The notes: generated from the sequence alone by a model not told the origin. A stretch of 64,000 nucleotides of DNA from Bradyrhizobium sp. JYMT SZCCT0180 (GCF_018130165.1 NZ_JAFCLZ010000005.1:248001-312000); one strand, 5' to 3'; numbered from the stretch's first letter, positions 35,473 to 47,081 are shown. Program-made: numbers and translations.

Positions 35473-36425
35473 TGTTCGATCCGGGGATCGACGGCCGCGC
35501 ATAGCAAATCCGCGATCAGGTTCACCAGGATGACCACGATCACCATCGTGAACACCACGCCCTGCACGATCGGAAAATCGCGCTGGATCGCGCCGCGCAC
35601 GATCAGGCTGCCGAGGCCCGGAATCGCGAACACAGCTTCGATTACCACGGTCGCCGCCAGCATGCGGTTGACCAGGATGCTGATGATCGTGAACAGATTG
35701 ACGCTGACATTCTTCAGCCCGTGCTGCCACAGGATGCGCGTCATCGAGAGGCCCTTGGCGTGCAGGGTGCGCACATATTGCGACGACAGCACTTCCAGCA
35801 GCGATCCCCGCAACTGCCGCGCCACCTCGGCCATGCCGTAGGCCGCGATCGCAATGCCCGGCAGCAGCGCATGCCGGATCGCCTCGATGGGCGAAACGCT
35901 GAAGGATTTCGCGCCGGTTGCTGGCAACCAGTTCAGCTTCAGTGAAATCTCGGCGACCAGGATCATCGCCAGCCAAAAGCCGGGTATTGCGACCCCGAGC
36001 GAGGCGATCATGCTGACCGTCTTGTCGACCCAGCCATCGGGCTTGATCGCCGCGATCACGCCCATTGGGATTCCCGTGACCAGCGCCAGCACCAGCGCGA
36101 TCGCCACAATCAGAAGCGTGTTGGGAAAGGCCCGCGAGATCGAGGTCGCTACCTTCTCGCCCGTCAGCAGCGATTGCGACAGGTCGCCTTGCACGACATT
36201 CGCCAGCCACGCGCCGTACTGCACCAGGAATGGCCGGTCGAGGCCGTAGATCTTCCGGATCTCGGTAATGCGGGCGTCGGTGGCGTTGTCGCCGGCCAGC
36301 GTCACCGCGATGTCGCCGGGCACCAGTTTGAGCAGCGCGAACACCATGAAGGTCGCGAGCAGGATCACGGGCAGCGCCTGCAGCAGGCGGCCGCCGATGA
36401 CCCTTGTCGGACTTCGTCGCGCCAT
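35469..36425 (-). CDS. Opp/Dpp-type ABC transporter permease B
   Basis: A 318-residue DppB/OppB-type permease: RVIGGRLLQALPVILLATFM N-terminal helix, LKLVPGDIAVTLAG, RKIYGLDRPFLVQYGAWL, and EAVFAIPGLGSLIVRGAIQRD near the C-terminus. It overlaps the permease C gene by 4 bp and follows the binding-protein stop by 4 bp, so the three are one unit. Confidence 0.93.
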   Translation of the reverse strand: MARRSPTRVIGGRLLQALPVILLATFMVFALLKLVPGDIAVTLAGDNATDARITEIRKIYGLDRPFLVQYGAWLANVVQGDLSQSLLTGEKVATSISRAFPNTLLIVAIALVLALVTGIPMGVIAAIKPDGWVDKTVSMIASLGVAIPGFWLAMILVAEISLKLNWLPATGAKSFSVSPIEAIRHALLPGIAIAAYGMAEVARQLRGSLLEVLSSQYVRTLHAKGLSMTRILWQHGLKNVSVNLFTIISILVNRMLAATVVIEAVFAIPGLGSLIVRGAIQRDFPIVQGVVFTMVIVVILVNLIADLLCAAVDPRIEQ

Positions 36426-36429
36426 TCGG

Positions 36430-37977
36430 TTAGCTCTCCAGCCAGACGTCGTCGTATTTCGGCTTGCCCAGCAGGTTCGGCCTATAGCCCTGCACCTTCT
36501 TGTTCATCGCGACCAGTTCGAACTGGAACGCGAGCGGCGCCACGAAGGCGTTTTCCATCACCAGCCGCTGCACAGTCGCGAACGCCTTGCGGCGCAGCTC
36601 GATGTCTTCGGAGGCGCGCGATTCCTTGATCGCGGCTTCGAGCTCCGGCGGAACCGCGCCCCGGCCGCCATTGTAATAGGCGTCCTTGGTGAACATCAGC
36701 GAATAGGTCAGGCTCGGATCGGGCCGCCCGGTCCATGCCGCGAGAATGCCGGAGCCGCGCTTCTCAGCGCCGAAGAACGCGGCAGAGGCTTCCGCGATCG
36801 GTGCGTTCAGGAAGCGCACATTCATGCCCGCTTTGCGGAACTGTTCGATCAGGATTTCCTGGCGCTGCACCGAATCCTGATCGGGATAGCCGACCAGCTC
36901 GATCGGCAATCCGTCCTTGAAACCGGCCTCGGTAAGCAGCTTCTTCGCCTTGTCGGGATCGTGAGGATAAAGCCCGGCGACGGACTTGTCGTAGGCCCAA
37001 TGCGCTTTCGGCAGGTTCATGTAAGCGGGCTCGGCCAGGCCTGCGAGCGCCGCCTTGACGAAGGTTTCGCGGTCGATCGCGAAATTGAAGGCCTGGCGCA
37101 CCTTGATGTTGTCGAACGGCGGCTTCGCCCAGTTCAGGAAGATCTGGAACACGTACAGCGTCGGGCCGTTGAAGATCTTGATATTGCTGGCGCGCTCCAC
37201 GATCGCCTTCTGCCGCGGCGGCAGCTGGTACATCAGATCGTTCTGGCCGGCGGTGACCGAGCGTGATCCGGTCGTCAACTCCGGAATGATCGAGAACTCG
37301 ATTCCGTCGGGATAAGGACGGTTCGGCTTCCAGTATTTCTCGTTGCGCTTGATGACGATCTTCTCGCCGTCCGCCCAGCTGACGAAGGTATATGCGCCGG
37401 CGCCGACCGGCGTACGCGCGACATTGCCGGCCGCACTGGCCTTGACCGCGGCCGGCGACACCATCATGCCGGCGCGATCGGAGAGAATGCCGGGCAATGC
37501 TGCGTCAGGTGTGCTCAGCTTCAACGTGACCTGCAACGGACCGGTCACCGCAGCCGATTCCATCGCGGCAAGATCAGCCTTGATGTTGGATTTTGGATCG
37601 CTCTTGTTGCGTTCCAGGTTGAACTTGACGGCCTCGGCATCGAGCGGCGTGCCATCGTGAAACGTCACGCCGGAGCGGATGTTGAGCACCAGCGTGGTCG
37701 GGTCCGAAAAACTCCAGCTCTCGGCGAGGCCGGGCTTCGGCTTCAGCGTTTCAAAATCCCATTCGGTCAGGGTGTCGTACATCGTGAACAGGAAGGCATG
37801 GTCCGAACCGGCGCCGCCGGTTGCCGGGTCAAGGCTCGACGGATTAGCCGGCGCCGAGATGCGCAGGATCCCGCCGCGCTTCGGCGTGCCTTGCGCAAAT
37901 GCAGGACCGCCGAGGGTTGCACCAGCCAGCGCGCCCGATATCAGCGCCATTACCTCGCGTCGCGTCGTCTGTGTCAT
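36430..37977 (-). CDS. Opp/Dpp-type ABC transporter substrate-binding protein
   Basis: A 515-residue SBP_bac_5 protein with a twin-arginine-like leader (TTRREVMALISGALAGATLG, ending PAFAQ) suggesting Tat or Sec export. The mature start GTPKRGGILRISAPANPSSLD and SGVTFHDGTPLDAEAVKFNLE are family signatures. It should define the ligand of the importer. The operon also encodes a CoA transferase and an acyl-CoA carboxylase, so the ligand may be a carboxylic acid rather than a peptide (inference). Confidence 0.92.
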   Translation of the reverse strand: MTQTTRREVMALISGALAGATLGGPAFAQGTPKRGGILRISAPANPSSLDPATGGAGSDHAFLFTMYDTLTEWDFETLKPKPGLAESWSFSDPTTLVLNIRSGVTFHDGTPLDAEAVKFNLERNKSDPKSNIKADLAAMESAAVTGPLQVTLKLSTPDAALPGILSDRAGMMVSPAAVKASAAGNVARTPVGAGAYTFVSWADGEKIVIKRNEKYWKPNRPYPDGIEFSIIPELTTGSRSVTAGQNDLMYQLPPRQKAIVERASNIKIFNGPTLYVFQIFLNWAKPPFDNIKVRQAFNFAIDRETFVKAALAGLAEPAYMNLPKAHWAYDKSVAGLYPHDPDKAKKLLTEAGFKDGLPIELVGYPDQDSVQRQEILIEQFRKAGMNVRFLNAPIAEASAAFFGAEKRGSGILAAWTGRPDPSLTYSLMFTKDAYYNGGRGAVPPELEAAIKESRASEDIELRRKAFATVQRLVMENAFVAPLAFQFELVAMNKKVQGYRPNLLGKPKYDDVWLES

Positions 37978-38002
37978 GGCAATTCCTCCGGCGGTTCTTC
38001 TG

Positions 38003-38994
38003 TTAGTTCGGTGAAAAATTCGGGCGGTCGGCGAAATGGCAGGCGACCCAGTGATCGGGCATCAGCTCGCGCCAGTCCGGCGTCTTTTCGGCGCAGACGG
38101 CTTGCGCATACTGGCAGCGGGTGCGGAAGCGGCATCCGGACGGCGGATCGATCGGGCTTGGGATTTCGCCCTGCAGAACGATACGGTTGTTACCGCGCAT
38201 AGTCGACGGCAGCGGCCGTGGCTCGGCCGACAGCAGCGCCTGGGTATAGGGATGCAGCGGCCGTTCCGAGACTTTTTCGGTCGGGCCTAGCTCGACGAAA
38301 CGTCCCAGATACATCACGGCGATGCGTTCGCTTATATGGGATACCACGGCGAGATCGTGGGTGATGAAAACGTAGGTAAGCCCGAGGTCGCGCTGCAGCT
38401 CGGCGAACAGGTTGAGCACGTCGCCGCGGATCGACATATCAAGGGCGGCCACCACCTCGTCGCAGACGATCATCTTCGGACGTAGCGTGAGCGCACGGGC
38501 AATCACCACGCGCTGCTTCTGGCCACCGGACAGCTGGTGCGGATAGCGCTCGCCAAGGTCCAGCGGCAAGCCGACCCGGTCCATCGCCTCATGCGCCCGC
38601 TGCAGCCGCTCGGCCTTCGATCCTGCGCGCGCCAGTTCGAGCGGTTCCAGCACCGACGATAGTATCGTCATGCGCGGGTTCAGCGCGGCATTCGGATCCT
38701 GGAAGATAATCTGGTAGTCGCGGCGATGGCTTTGGAACTGTTGCCGCGGCATCGCCAGGGGATCGATACCATTGTGCAGGATCGCGCCGCCGCTCGGTTT
38801 CAGCAGGAACACCAGCGCACGGCCGATGGTGGTCTTGCCCGATCCGGATTCGCCGATGATGCCAAAGGTCTCGCCGCGACGAACGTCGAAGCTGACGCCG
38901 TCCACCGCCTTCACGACGGCGCGGCGATCGGTGGTCTGGAAGCCGACCTGCAGATCGCGCACCGAGACAATGGCGTTATCGGCGGCCTGCGGCG

Positions 38995-38998
<4 letters not shown>
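38003..38998 (-). CDS. Opp-type ABC transporter ATPase F
   Basis: A 331-residue OppF/DppF-type ATPase. Walker [15 protein letters not shown], signature [15 protein letters not shown], Walker [14 protein letters not shown], and the C-terminal Opp extension with the cysteine-containing segment [16 protein letters not shown]. It overlaps the OppD gene by 4 bp. It powers the importer together with OppD. Confidence 0.93.
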
Positions 38999-40073
<1,075 letters not shown>

Positions 40074-40077
<4 letters not shown>

Positions 40078-42521
40078 CCCGCCGCCCGCTTCTTCTCTTT
40101 CACGAGCTGTTCCTCCATCAGCATCTCGGTTCCGATGATGCCCTCGCGGGCCAGCTGATCGATCTCGGCATCGGAAAGCCCGAGCAGCCCGCCGAGAATT
40201 TCCTGATTGTGTTCGCCGAGCGTCGGCGGCGCGCTTCGGATCGGAAACGGCTTTGCGCCCTCACGGAACGGCATCGAGGGCTGCGGGTGTTTTCCGATAA
40301 AGGCACGGTCGATTTCCTGGATGAAGCCGCGCGCATGCAGCTGCGGATCCCGCAGCAGCTCCATCGGCAGCCGCGCGACGCCTGACGCGATGCCCGCTGC
40401 CTGCAACGCCTTCATCGCCGATTCCGGGTCGCGCGCCGACGTCCATGCATTGATAGCGGCCTCGATCTCGCGCTCGATGGCGCGCCGCCCCACCGCCGTC
40501 TTCAGCCAGCCATCGGTGGCCCAATCGGCACGGCCGAGAAGTTTTGCAAGCCTTGGCCACATCGCATCGCTGGAAATCGCGACCACGATCCAGTTGTCGG
40601 CGCCGGCGCAGGGGAAGCAGCCATGCGGCACGAAATCCGGATGGCGGTTGCCGTACCTGACCGGTTGTTTGCCGTCGATCGAATGCGCCACGATCCAGGG
40701 CGCCGCAAACGGCATCATGCATTCGATCTGCGCCAGATCGATGAACTGGCCCTTGCCGGTGAGCTTGGCGTGGATCAACGCCGTGAGCACCGCGGCGCAG
40801 CCGTTCAAGCCGCCGACGGCATCGCCGAACGCGGTGTGGCTCATCACAGGCGGGCCGCTGGGATCGCCGACCACGCTAGGCAGGCCCGAGCCTTGTTCGA
40901 GCGTCGAGCCATAGGCGCGGCAATCGCGGTGCACGCTGCCGGCGCCGAACGCCGACATCGACATCATGACGAGCTTCGGATTGAGCTTGCTCAGCACCTC
41001 ATAGCCGAGCCCGAGCTTTGGCAGCACCTCGACGGAGTAATTGTCGACGACAACGTCGGCATCGGCCAGCAGCCGTTTTGCCAGATCGAGGCCCTGCGGC
41101 CGGGTCAGGTCGAGCGTGATGCCGCGCTTGTTGCGGTTCATGATGCAGTAGCGCACCGATTTCTCGTACATCTGTTCGAGAACATAGGCTGGCCGCCGGT
41201 CTACGCCGCGCCACCAATCCGGATACTGCGTGGCCTCGATCTTGATGACGTCGGCGCCGAGATCGGCCAGCGTCCGCGTGCAGATCGGCCCGGCCCAGCC
41301 CATCGAGAAATCGATCACGCGAATACCTTCCAGCGGCAGGCGGTCTGATCCCTGGTCTGCAGGCACCGGCACCCGTTTCGCGGCCTCGCTGACATGCGCG
41401 CAGCCGAGCATTTGCTCGCCGATATCGGGAACCGCGCCGCCGCGACGTGGCGGTGTTCCGGTCAAGCGTTGCATCGAGCCCGCCGTAAAGCCGGTTTCGT
41501 CGCCGATCATAATCGGCACGATCGCGCCGCGCGCCTTCTTCTCCTCGTCGGCGATGAGGTCGCTGATGTCGGGCACCGGCACGATCGGAATCTTGCGGCG
41601 CAGGCTCTCGGCGAACCATTCCTGCGCGGTGCACTGTTTCAGCCGCGGAATGATCTTGGCCTCGATGTCAGCAATATGCTGCAGGCGATCGACGCCCATG
41701 GACAGCGCCGGATTGTCGCGCAATTCCGGCAGCCCCAGCATCTCGCAAAACGACCGCCATTGCGCCGGAGTTACCGTGGTGACGCCGAGCCAGCCTTGCT
41801 TGGTTTCGTAGATGCCGGCCGGGAACGTCGGCCAGAACCTGTTAACCCCCATGCGCCGCATGATGTCGCCGTGCACGAACGACTCGAACATGATGTATTC
41901 GGTCACCGCGATGCTGGATTCGAAGATGCTCAGGGAGTTCGCCCGTCCCCGACCGTCCTGCATCCGGCCCAACACCGAGGAAGCCGCCGCGATGAAACCC
42001 CAGAGGCCGGCGAAGATGCCGGTCTGGAAGTCCGGCGCATGCATCGGCGGTCCCTCAACCGGTCCGACCAGTTTTACCAGTCCGCTCAACGCGCGAATCG
42101 TCGAGTCCGTCGCTTCGAATTTCGCATACGGCCCCTCGCGGCCGAACCAGCTTACGTCGAGATGAATGAGGCCGGGGTTGCGCTGCTTGATAACCGCGGA
42201 ATCGAAAGCCGGACAATCCGCCGCATCGATGTCGCGGCCGTCCAGCAAAATGTCGCACGCCGCGATCAGTTCGGTTAGGCGCGATGAAGCGTCGGCGTCA
42301 CTGCAATCGAGCGCCACGCTCGACTTGTTGAAATTAAGAAACCCAAACCAGGCGCTGTGACCTTCCGGCGTCAACGGCTTGGTGCGGCGAAGCGGATCAC
42401 CCGCGGGCGGTTCGATCTTCTGCACGGTCGCGCCGAAATCGGCGAACAGCCGCGCGCAATAGCTGGTCGCCGCAGCGCTTCCGATCTCGACAATCCGCAG
42501 ATGCGACAACGCGCCCATCAC
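40074..42521 (-). CDS. tandem-duplicated CaiB/BaiF (class III) CoA transferase
   Basis: An 815-residue protein made of two class III CoA transferase domains, against about 400 residues for a normal member. The first copy starts LRIVEIGSAAATSYCARLF with a candidate catalytic Asp in HAPDFQTGIFAG; the second starts LEGIRVIDFSMGWAGPICTR with a candidate Asp in SHTAFGDAVGGLNG. Class III enzymes transfer CoA between organic acids through an Asp-anhydride. Both copies keep an Asp, so both may be active or form an internal pseudo-dimer mimicking the interlocked homodimer. ATG 42518 or 42521. First gene of the importer/carboxylase operon. Confidence 0.9.
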
Positions 42522-42612
42522 GCTTCCTCATGGCCAAACGACCGACGTCATGCGCGCGCCGGTTCAGTTTTTTATTGCTGACCATGAAACCTTGCCCGCC
42601 TGTCGATGCAAG

Positions 42613-42637
42613 CGGAATTTTCTTCCGTGATACGGAA
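42613..42637. promoter_or_regulatory. three alternating half-sites upstream of the CoA transferase operon
   Basis: CGGAA (42613-42617), TTCCG (42623-42627) and CGGAA (42633-42637) lie exactly 10 bp apart in alternating orientation; the right pair forms TTCCGTGATACGGAA. The array is about 92-116 bp upstream of the CoA transferase start and also just after the stop of the amidohydrolase gene at 42658. Helical-phase spacing suggests cooperative binding of a regulator on one DNA face. No regulator gene is adjacent. Confidence 0.45.
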
Positions 42638-42657
42638 TTGCGAACGATGCGAAGTGC

Positions 42658-44100
42658 TTAACTGCAATCCAGTTGCGCTTCGAACCAGTTTTGAAGCGAA
42701 GCCGAAAGCGGCGGCCATGCGCGCTGGAAGTTTCCGAATTTGCCGGCATTGACGCGGTAGATGCCGCGCAACTCCTTCTCGATCGCGGGAAGGTCGACAC
42801 CGGTGCAATGGCCTTCGCTGACGATCGTGCGCCCGTCGACGACCACCTCGCGCAACAACGACGTGTTGCCTCTCGCGAACAGCAGTTCGATCGGATCGAC
42901 CGGCATGATCTGGTCGCGATCGAGGCGATCGAGATCGATGGTGACGAAATCTGCCGGCGCGCCGGGCGTCAGCGCGCCTGTTCCCGGCGCGCCGGTCGCC
43001 TTGCGGCCATTGGCGATGGCAAGGCCGAAGAACTCATGTGGCGTCCAGGTTCGCTTGAAGCCGAGACCGCCGTGGAACATCTGCACCAGGCGCATCTCGC
43101 GCAGCACATCGTCATCCTCGTCCAGCGCCAGACCATCGACGCCGACCGCAATGGCGCAGCCGCATTGATGCGCGGCGGCGATCGGCGCGAGGCCCGAGCG
43201 CAAATGCATGTTGGAACTGAAATTGGTGACGATGCGCGTGCCTGAGGCGGCGATCATCTCGATCTCGTCGGGCCTTGCGTGAATGCAGTGCGCCAGTGTC
43301 AGCCGCTCCGACAGAAAACCGATGTCACGGAGGTAGCGAACGATACCATCAGGGAAGTGCTCATCCGCCCAGGCGCGCTGATAGACCGTTTCCAGCAGAT
43401 GCATGTGGATGCTGCGGCCGGTCAGCGCCGAATTCTCGGCGACCGCCTCCAGCAGCGGCTTTGAACACCACTGCACGCCCGCCGGCCCCAACTGCACGTC
43501 GATCTTGGGGCCAGCGATCGCCGACGCAATCGCATCGGTGAGGTCGATATAAGCCTTGGGCGACATCGGCGCACGGACGAACAATTCCTCGATCGTCTTG
43601 CGATCGTGGCTGGGTAACTCCGACAGTACCGGCTCGCTATCGCCATAGACGATTGGATTCTGGTCGCGCGCCGCAAGGGCGAACGCGATGCGAATGCCGA
43701 CATCGGAGGCCACCCGCGCGATCGCCTTGGCTTCGTCGACCAGCGGCATAGTCCCGCTCGGCCGCGTGTAATGCACCATCATCGACGCGCACCCCGCGCG
43801 CGCCGAACGCGCCAGCGCGGAGGCCGCGGTGAGATAGGGATCGACCGGCGTGCCGAGCGCGGATCGCAAGATCCAGCTTTCCAACGGCATCCCGATCGCG
43901 CCGAACGAAGACGCCGCCGGCCGCGCGTGGTCGTGGGCGTTGACGAAGGCGGGAAGGATGAGGGAGCGCGGGCCGGTTGCGGGCGGCGCGCCCTCGGTAA
44001 GGGAGGTGATGACGCCGCCGTCGTGCCGTAACACGGCGTTTTCGAGCAAGCCGCGGTCAGGACCGGAGAACAGGCTGTGTGCGGCAACTGCTATAGGCAT
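42658..44100 (-). CDS. amidohydrolase (guanine deaminase/TRZ-ATZ-like)
   Basis: A 480-residue metal-dependent amidohydrolase. Candidate metal ligands: HxH in FVNAHDHARPA, HMHLLETVYQRAW, HCIHARPDEIEM and the Asp in VGVDGLALDEDDD. The last two resemble the deaminase/chlorohydrolase branch (TRZ/ATZ, guanine deaminase). Likely cytoplasmic hydrolysis of an amide, amidine or amino-heterocycle. It follows the NMT1/THI5-type importer genes in the same direction after a repeat element, so it may act on the imported compound. Substrate unknown. Confidence 0.85.
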   Translation of the reverse strand: MPIAVAAHSLFSGPDRGLLENAVLRHDGGVITSLTEGAPPATGPRSLILPAFVNAHDHARPAASSFGAIGMPLESWILRSALGTPVDPYLTAASALARSARAGCASMMVHYTRPSGTMPLVDEAKAIARVASDVGIRIAFALAARDQNPIVYGDSEPVLSELPSHDRKTIEELFVRAPMSPKAYIDLTDAIASAIAGPKIDVQLGPAGVQWCSKPLLEAVAENSALTGRSIHMHLLETVYQRAWADEHFPDGIVRYLRDIGFLSERLTLAHCIHARPDEIEMIAASGTRIVTNFSSNMHLRSGLAPIAAAHQCGCAIAVGVDGLALDEDDDVLREMRLVQMFHGGLGFKRTWTPHEFFGLAIANGRKATGAPGTGALTPGAPADFVTIDLDRLDRDQIMPVDPIELLFARGNTSLLREVVVDGRTIVSEGHCTGVDLPAIEKELRGIYRVNAGKFGNFQRAWPPLSASLQNWFEAQLDCS

Positions 44101-44110
44101 TATAGCACTC

Positions 44111-44255
44111 CGTCATTGCCTGCGACAAACGCGAAGCGTTTGCGCAAGGGAGCGAAGCGACGACTTGTCCGCCGTAGCCCAACGGGCGAAGGCGGAAGCA
44201 ATCCATCTTTGTCCGCAAGGGTAGCATGGATTGCTTCGCTGCGCTCGCAATGACG
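44111..44255. repeat. CGTCATTGCGAGCG-family repeat, interrupted copy 2
   Basis: The right arm at 44226-44255 is identical to that at 28041-28070, but the left arm is split: CGTCATTGC at 44111-44119 and GAAGCAATCCAT at 44195-44206 are separated by about 75 bp carrying their own small hairpins (GCGAAGCGTTTGCGC). It lies between the binding-protein and amidohydrolase genes. Confidence 0.8.
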
Positions 44256-44258
44256 CGG

Positions 44259-45284
44259 TTAGTTCGCGGTATACTTCAATTCACGCTCCGCGCGCGGCGG
44301 CAGGAATTCGCGCGAGAATATTTCCGATGCCGCCGGCGCCCGGGCAAGCTGATAGCCTTCGACGATGATGCCGATGGCGCGGGTCATGCGGTCGTCCTTG
44401 ACGTCGCCGACGCCGATTTCCTTCATCTCGGCCGAGACGATCAGCTTGTCGAAGGAATACTGCAGCCGGCGCTTTTCGACGTCGACATTGATCAGATTGT
44501 CATAGTTCAGCGCCGCCTTCATGCCGGCGTTCTGGTCCTTTGCGACCGCGATCATGCCCTTGTTGACGGCGCGAACGAGGCCGGCGACCGCCTTTGGATT
44601 GGACGCGATCAGCTTGCGGGAGACCATCAGGCCGTTGGAATAGAGATCGAGGCCGTAATCACCGAACGAGAACCACTTATAGTCCTTGTCAGGATCCTGG
44701 CGGTTCAGCACCAGGTTGAAATAGCTGGTGATGTTGAACACAAGGGCCGCGTCGATGTCGCCCTTGATCAGCATCGGCTCCTGCAGGTTCGGCGCCATGT
44801 TGGAGATCTTGATCTTCTCGCCCTCGAGCTTGTTCTTCTGGGCGAACACCGGCAGCAGCCGTGTGGTTGGCGTGCCCTGCGCGCCGCCGAGCGTGCGGCC
44901 TTCGAAATCCTTGATGGTGTTGATGCCGCTGGTCTTCTTCGTAACGATTGCAAACGGCGGCTGGTTCCAGATCTGGTAGACCATCACAGGCGCGTCCTGC
45001 GGCTTGGTCGAAGCGTTCTGGATGATGGCGTTGACGTCGCCAAAGCCGGCGTCATAGGCGCCCGACATGATGCGCGTCACCGTCGCACCCGAGCCCTCGC
45101 CCTGGTCGATCACGACGTTGAGGCCCTCTTCCTTGAAGTAGCCATTGTCCTTGGCATAGAAAAACGCCGCGTCGCTGCCCTGGGTTTTCCAGCCCAGCGT
45201 GAGCTTGATGGTGGTTTCCTGGGCGCTCGCGGCGCCTGCGAACAAAGCTACTCCCAACAGCGCGGCGCTTATTTTCGTTAACAT
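44259..45284 (-). CDS. NMT1/THI5-type ABC transporter substrate-binding protein
   Basis: A 341-residue periplasmic receptor with a signal peptide (MLTKISAALLGVALFAGAAS, cleaved before QETT). The mature protein begins IKLTLGWKTQGSDAAFFYAK and contains DNGYFKEEGLNVVIDQGEGS, typical of the family binding sulphonates, nitrate, or pyrimidine precursors (HMP, FAMP). It works with the permease and ATPase upstream. Association with two amidohydrolases hints at a pyrimidine-like or cyclic-amide ligand. Confidence 0.9.
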   Translation of the reverse strand: MLTKISAALLGVALFAGAASAQETTIKLTLGWKTQGSDAAFFYAKDNGYFKEEGLNVVIDQGEGSGATVTRIMSGAYDAGFGDVNAIIQNASTKPQDAPVMVYQIWNQPPFAIVTKKTSGINTIKDFEGRTLGGAQGTPTTRLLPVFAQKNKLEGEKIKISNMAPNLQEPMLIKGDIDAALVFNITSYFNLVLNRQDPDKDYKWFSFGDYGLDLYSNGLMVSRKLIASNPKAVAGLVRAVNKGMIAVAKDQNAGMKAALNYDNLINVDVEKRRLQYSFDKLIVSAEMKEIGVGDVKDDRMTRAIGIIVEGYQLARAPAASEIFSREFLPPRAERELKYTAN

Positions 45285-45327
45285 CGTGAACCTCCTCGAC
45301 TGGGTTGGATGGCGTTTGGTGAAATCG

Positions 45328-46104
45328 TCATGTCGCGATCAGGTCGTTCTTGCGGGTGGCCCAGCCGGTGACGCGGCCCTCGATCAGCGAAAAGATCACA
45401 TAGAGCGCGACGCCGAGGCCGGCGAGCACGAACAGGCCAGCGAACACCAGAGGCACGTTGAAGTTCGAGGACGCGGTCATCATCACGTTGCCGATGCCGC
45501 GGTTCGACGCCACGGTCTCGGAGAGAACAGCGCCGACAAAGGCGTAGCTGATCGCAACCTTCAAGGACGCAAAGAAGAACGGCATCGTGCGGGGCAAACC
45601 GACGTTCCATAGGATGTCGAGCTTGCTGGCGCCGAGTGCCTTGAGCACGTCTTCGAGCTCGGGTTCCGTGGTCGCGAGCCCCGTCGCGATGTTGACGACG
45701 ATCGGGAAGAAGCAGATCGACAGCGCGGTCAGCACCGCCGGCACGCTGCCGGAGCCGAACCACAACACGAAAATCGGAACGACAGCGACTTTCGGGATCG
45801 ACGAGAATCCGACCAGCAGCGGATAGGCCGTGTCGTAAGCCGTCTTGGAAACGCCGATGACCGCGCCGAGCACGACGCCAAGTCCGACGCCGAGCACGAA
45901 TCCGATCATCGTCGTCGCCAGCGTCTGCAGGATATGCGGCCACAGCAGCGGAAATTTCTGGTAGAGCGTCACGAAAACTTCCGACGGCCGCGGCAGCACC
46001 AGGTCGGACATCCCGGTCATCACGCAAAACAGTTCCCAGGCGACAAAGAACAGCACGATCAGTGCCGCTGACCAGGCTTTTTGTCTGATATCGCTTGCCG
46101 TCAT
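45328..46104 (-). CDS. NitT/TauT-type ABC transporter permease
   Basis: A 258-residue BPD_transp_1 permease with about six helices and the cytoplasmic EAA-type loop DVLKALGASKLDILWNVGLP. Start ATG 46104 is 3 bp from the ATPase stop at 46107. It is the membrane channel of the importer with genes at 44259 and 46107. Confidence 0.92.
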   Translation of the reverse strand: MTASDIRQKAWSAALIVLFFVAWELFCVMTGMSDLVLPRPSEVFVTLYQKFPLLWPHILQTLATTMIGFVLGVGLGVVLGAVIGVSKTAYDTAYPLLVGFSSIPKVAVVPIFVLWFGSGSVPAVLTALSICFFPIVVNIATGLATTEPELEDVLKALGASKLDILWNVGLPRTMPFFFASLKVAISYAFVGAVLSETVASNRGIGNVMMTASSNFNVPLVFAGLFVLAGLGVALYVIFSLIEGRVTGWATRKNDLIAT

Positions 46105-46106
46105 GG

Positions 46107-46970
46107 TCAGGCTCCCTCGGCTGGCGCGCTGCGCGCATCGACGATGAAGGTGCGCAGCTTCTGGTTCAGCGCCACGAAATCGGGCTCGAACGTCATCGCC
46201 ACCGTGCGCGGGCGGCTGAAGGTGACCGGGCTGTCGTCGACGATGCGGCCGGGGCGCGCGCTCATCACGCAGATGCGGCTGGCGAGGAATGCAGCCTCGC
46301 GCAGATCATGCGTCACCAGCAGCACGGTCGCCCTGTGAGTCATCCAGAGCTCTTGCAGGATCGACCACAGTTCCTCGCGGGTGAACTGGTCGAGCGCGCC
46401 AAAGGGCTCGTCGAGCAGCAGCATGCGCGGCTCGTGGATCAGCGCGCGGCACAAATTGGCGCGCTGAAGCATGCCGCCTGAGAGTTGCCAGGGATAACGG
46501 CTGCCAAATCCCTTGAGGCCGACCTGCTCCAGCAGCGCATTGGCCTTGTCGCGGAACTCGGTCTTGCGCAGTTTTCGAAACTGCGAGCGGAACGGCTCGA
46601 CGATCTTGAGCGGCAGCATGATGTTCCGCTCGATCGTCATCCAGGGCAGCATGGTCGGATTCTGGAACGCCATGCCGACGCGCAGCGCCCGCGCCGCGAC
46701 TTCCCGACCGCCGACGATCACGACGCCGGTGGTCGGTTGAACCAGCCCGCTGGCCAGCCGCAGGATGGTGGACTTGCCGCAGCCGGACGGGCCGACCAGC
46801 GCGACGAACTCGCCGTCGGCAATCCGAAGCGTGGTTTTCGACAGCGCCGGCACGGCCCGGTCGCCCCGGCCGAAGGTGACGGACGCGTCCGACAGCTCAA
46901 TTGCGACGGGGACTGCGGCGGCTGGAACCGGCGCGCCGGAGAATTCTGAATCTGGTTGCATGCGCATCAT
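46107..46970 (-). CDS. NitT/TauT-type ABC transporter ATPase
   Basis: A 287-residue ATPase. Walker A is LVGPSGCGKSTILRLASGL, signature LSGGMLQRANLCRALI, Walker B RMLLLDEPFGALD, H-loop LLVTHDLREAAFLA. The start is one of the in-frame ATGs at 46961-46970 (sequence ATGATGCGCATGCAA); a longer frame to 47003 lacks support. A TGCATGCA palindrome lies 10 bp upstream (46980-46987), so initiation and regulator binding may compete. Confidence 0.92.
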   Translation of the reverse strand: MMRMQPDSEFSGAPVPAAAVPVAIELSDASVTFGRGDRAVPALSKTTLRIADGEFVALVGPSGCGKSTILRLASGLVQPTTGVVIVGGREVAARALRVGMAFQNPTMLPWMTIERNIMLPLKIVEPFRSQFRKLRKTEFRDKANALLEQVGLKGFGSRYPWQLSGGMLQRANLCRALIHEPRMLLLDEPFGALDQFTREELWSILQELWMTHRATVLLVTHDLREAAFLASRICVMSARPGRIVDDSPVTFSRPRTVAMTFEPDFVALNQKLRTFIVDARSAPAEGA

Positions 46971-46979
46971 GGCTAGAAG

Positions 46980-46987
46980 TGCATGCA
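46980..46987. promoter_or_regulatory. TGCATGCA operator-like site at the importer operon
   Basis: TGCATGCA in the context GTGCATGCAA, 10 bp upstream of the ATPase start. It is one of several matches to YTGCAYRCAA that flank the genes around the GntR regulator; see also 47082, 48536 and 48572. Confidence 0.5.
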
Positions 46988-47081
46988 AGCCGGATGCCAG
47001 CAAGACTCCCCTTTGAAATCAACGGGATCGCAAAAGGAGGCGCAAACCAGCGGATTCCTTTTAGGCAATCCGGCCGCCAAA

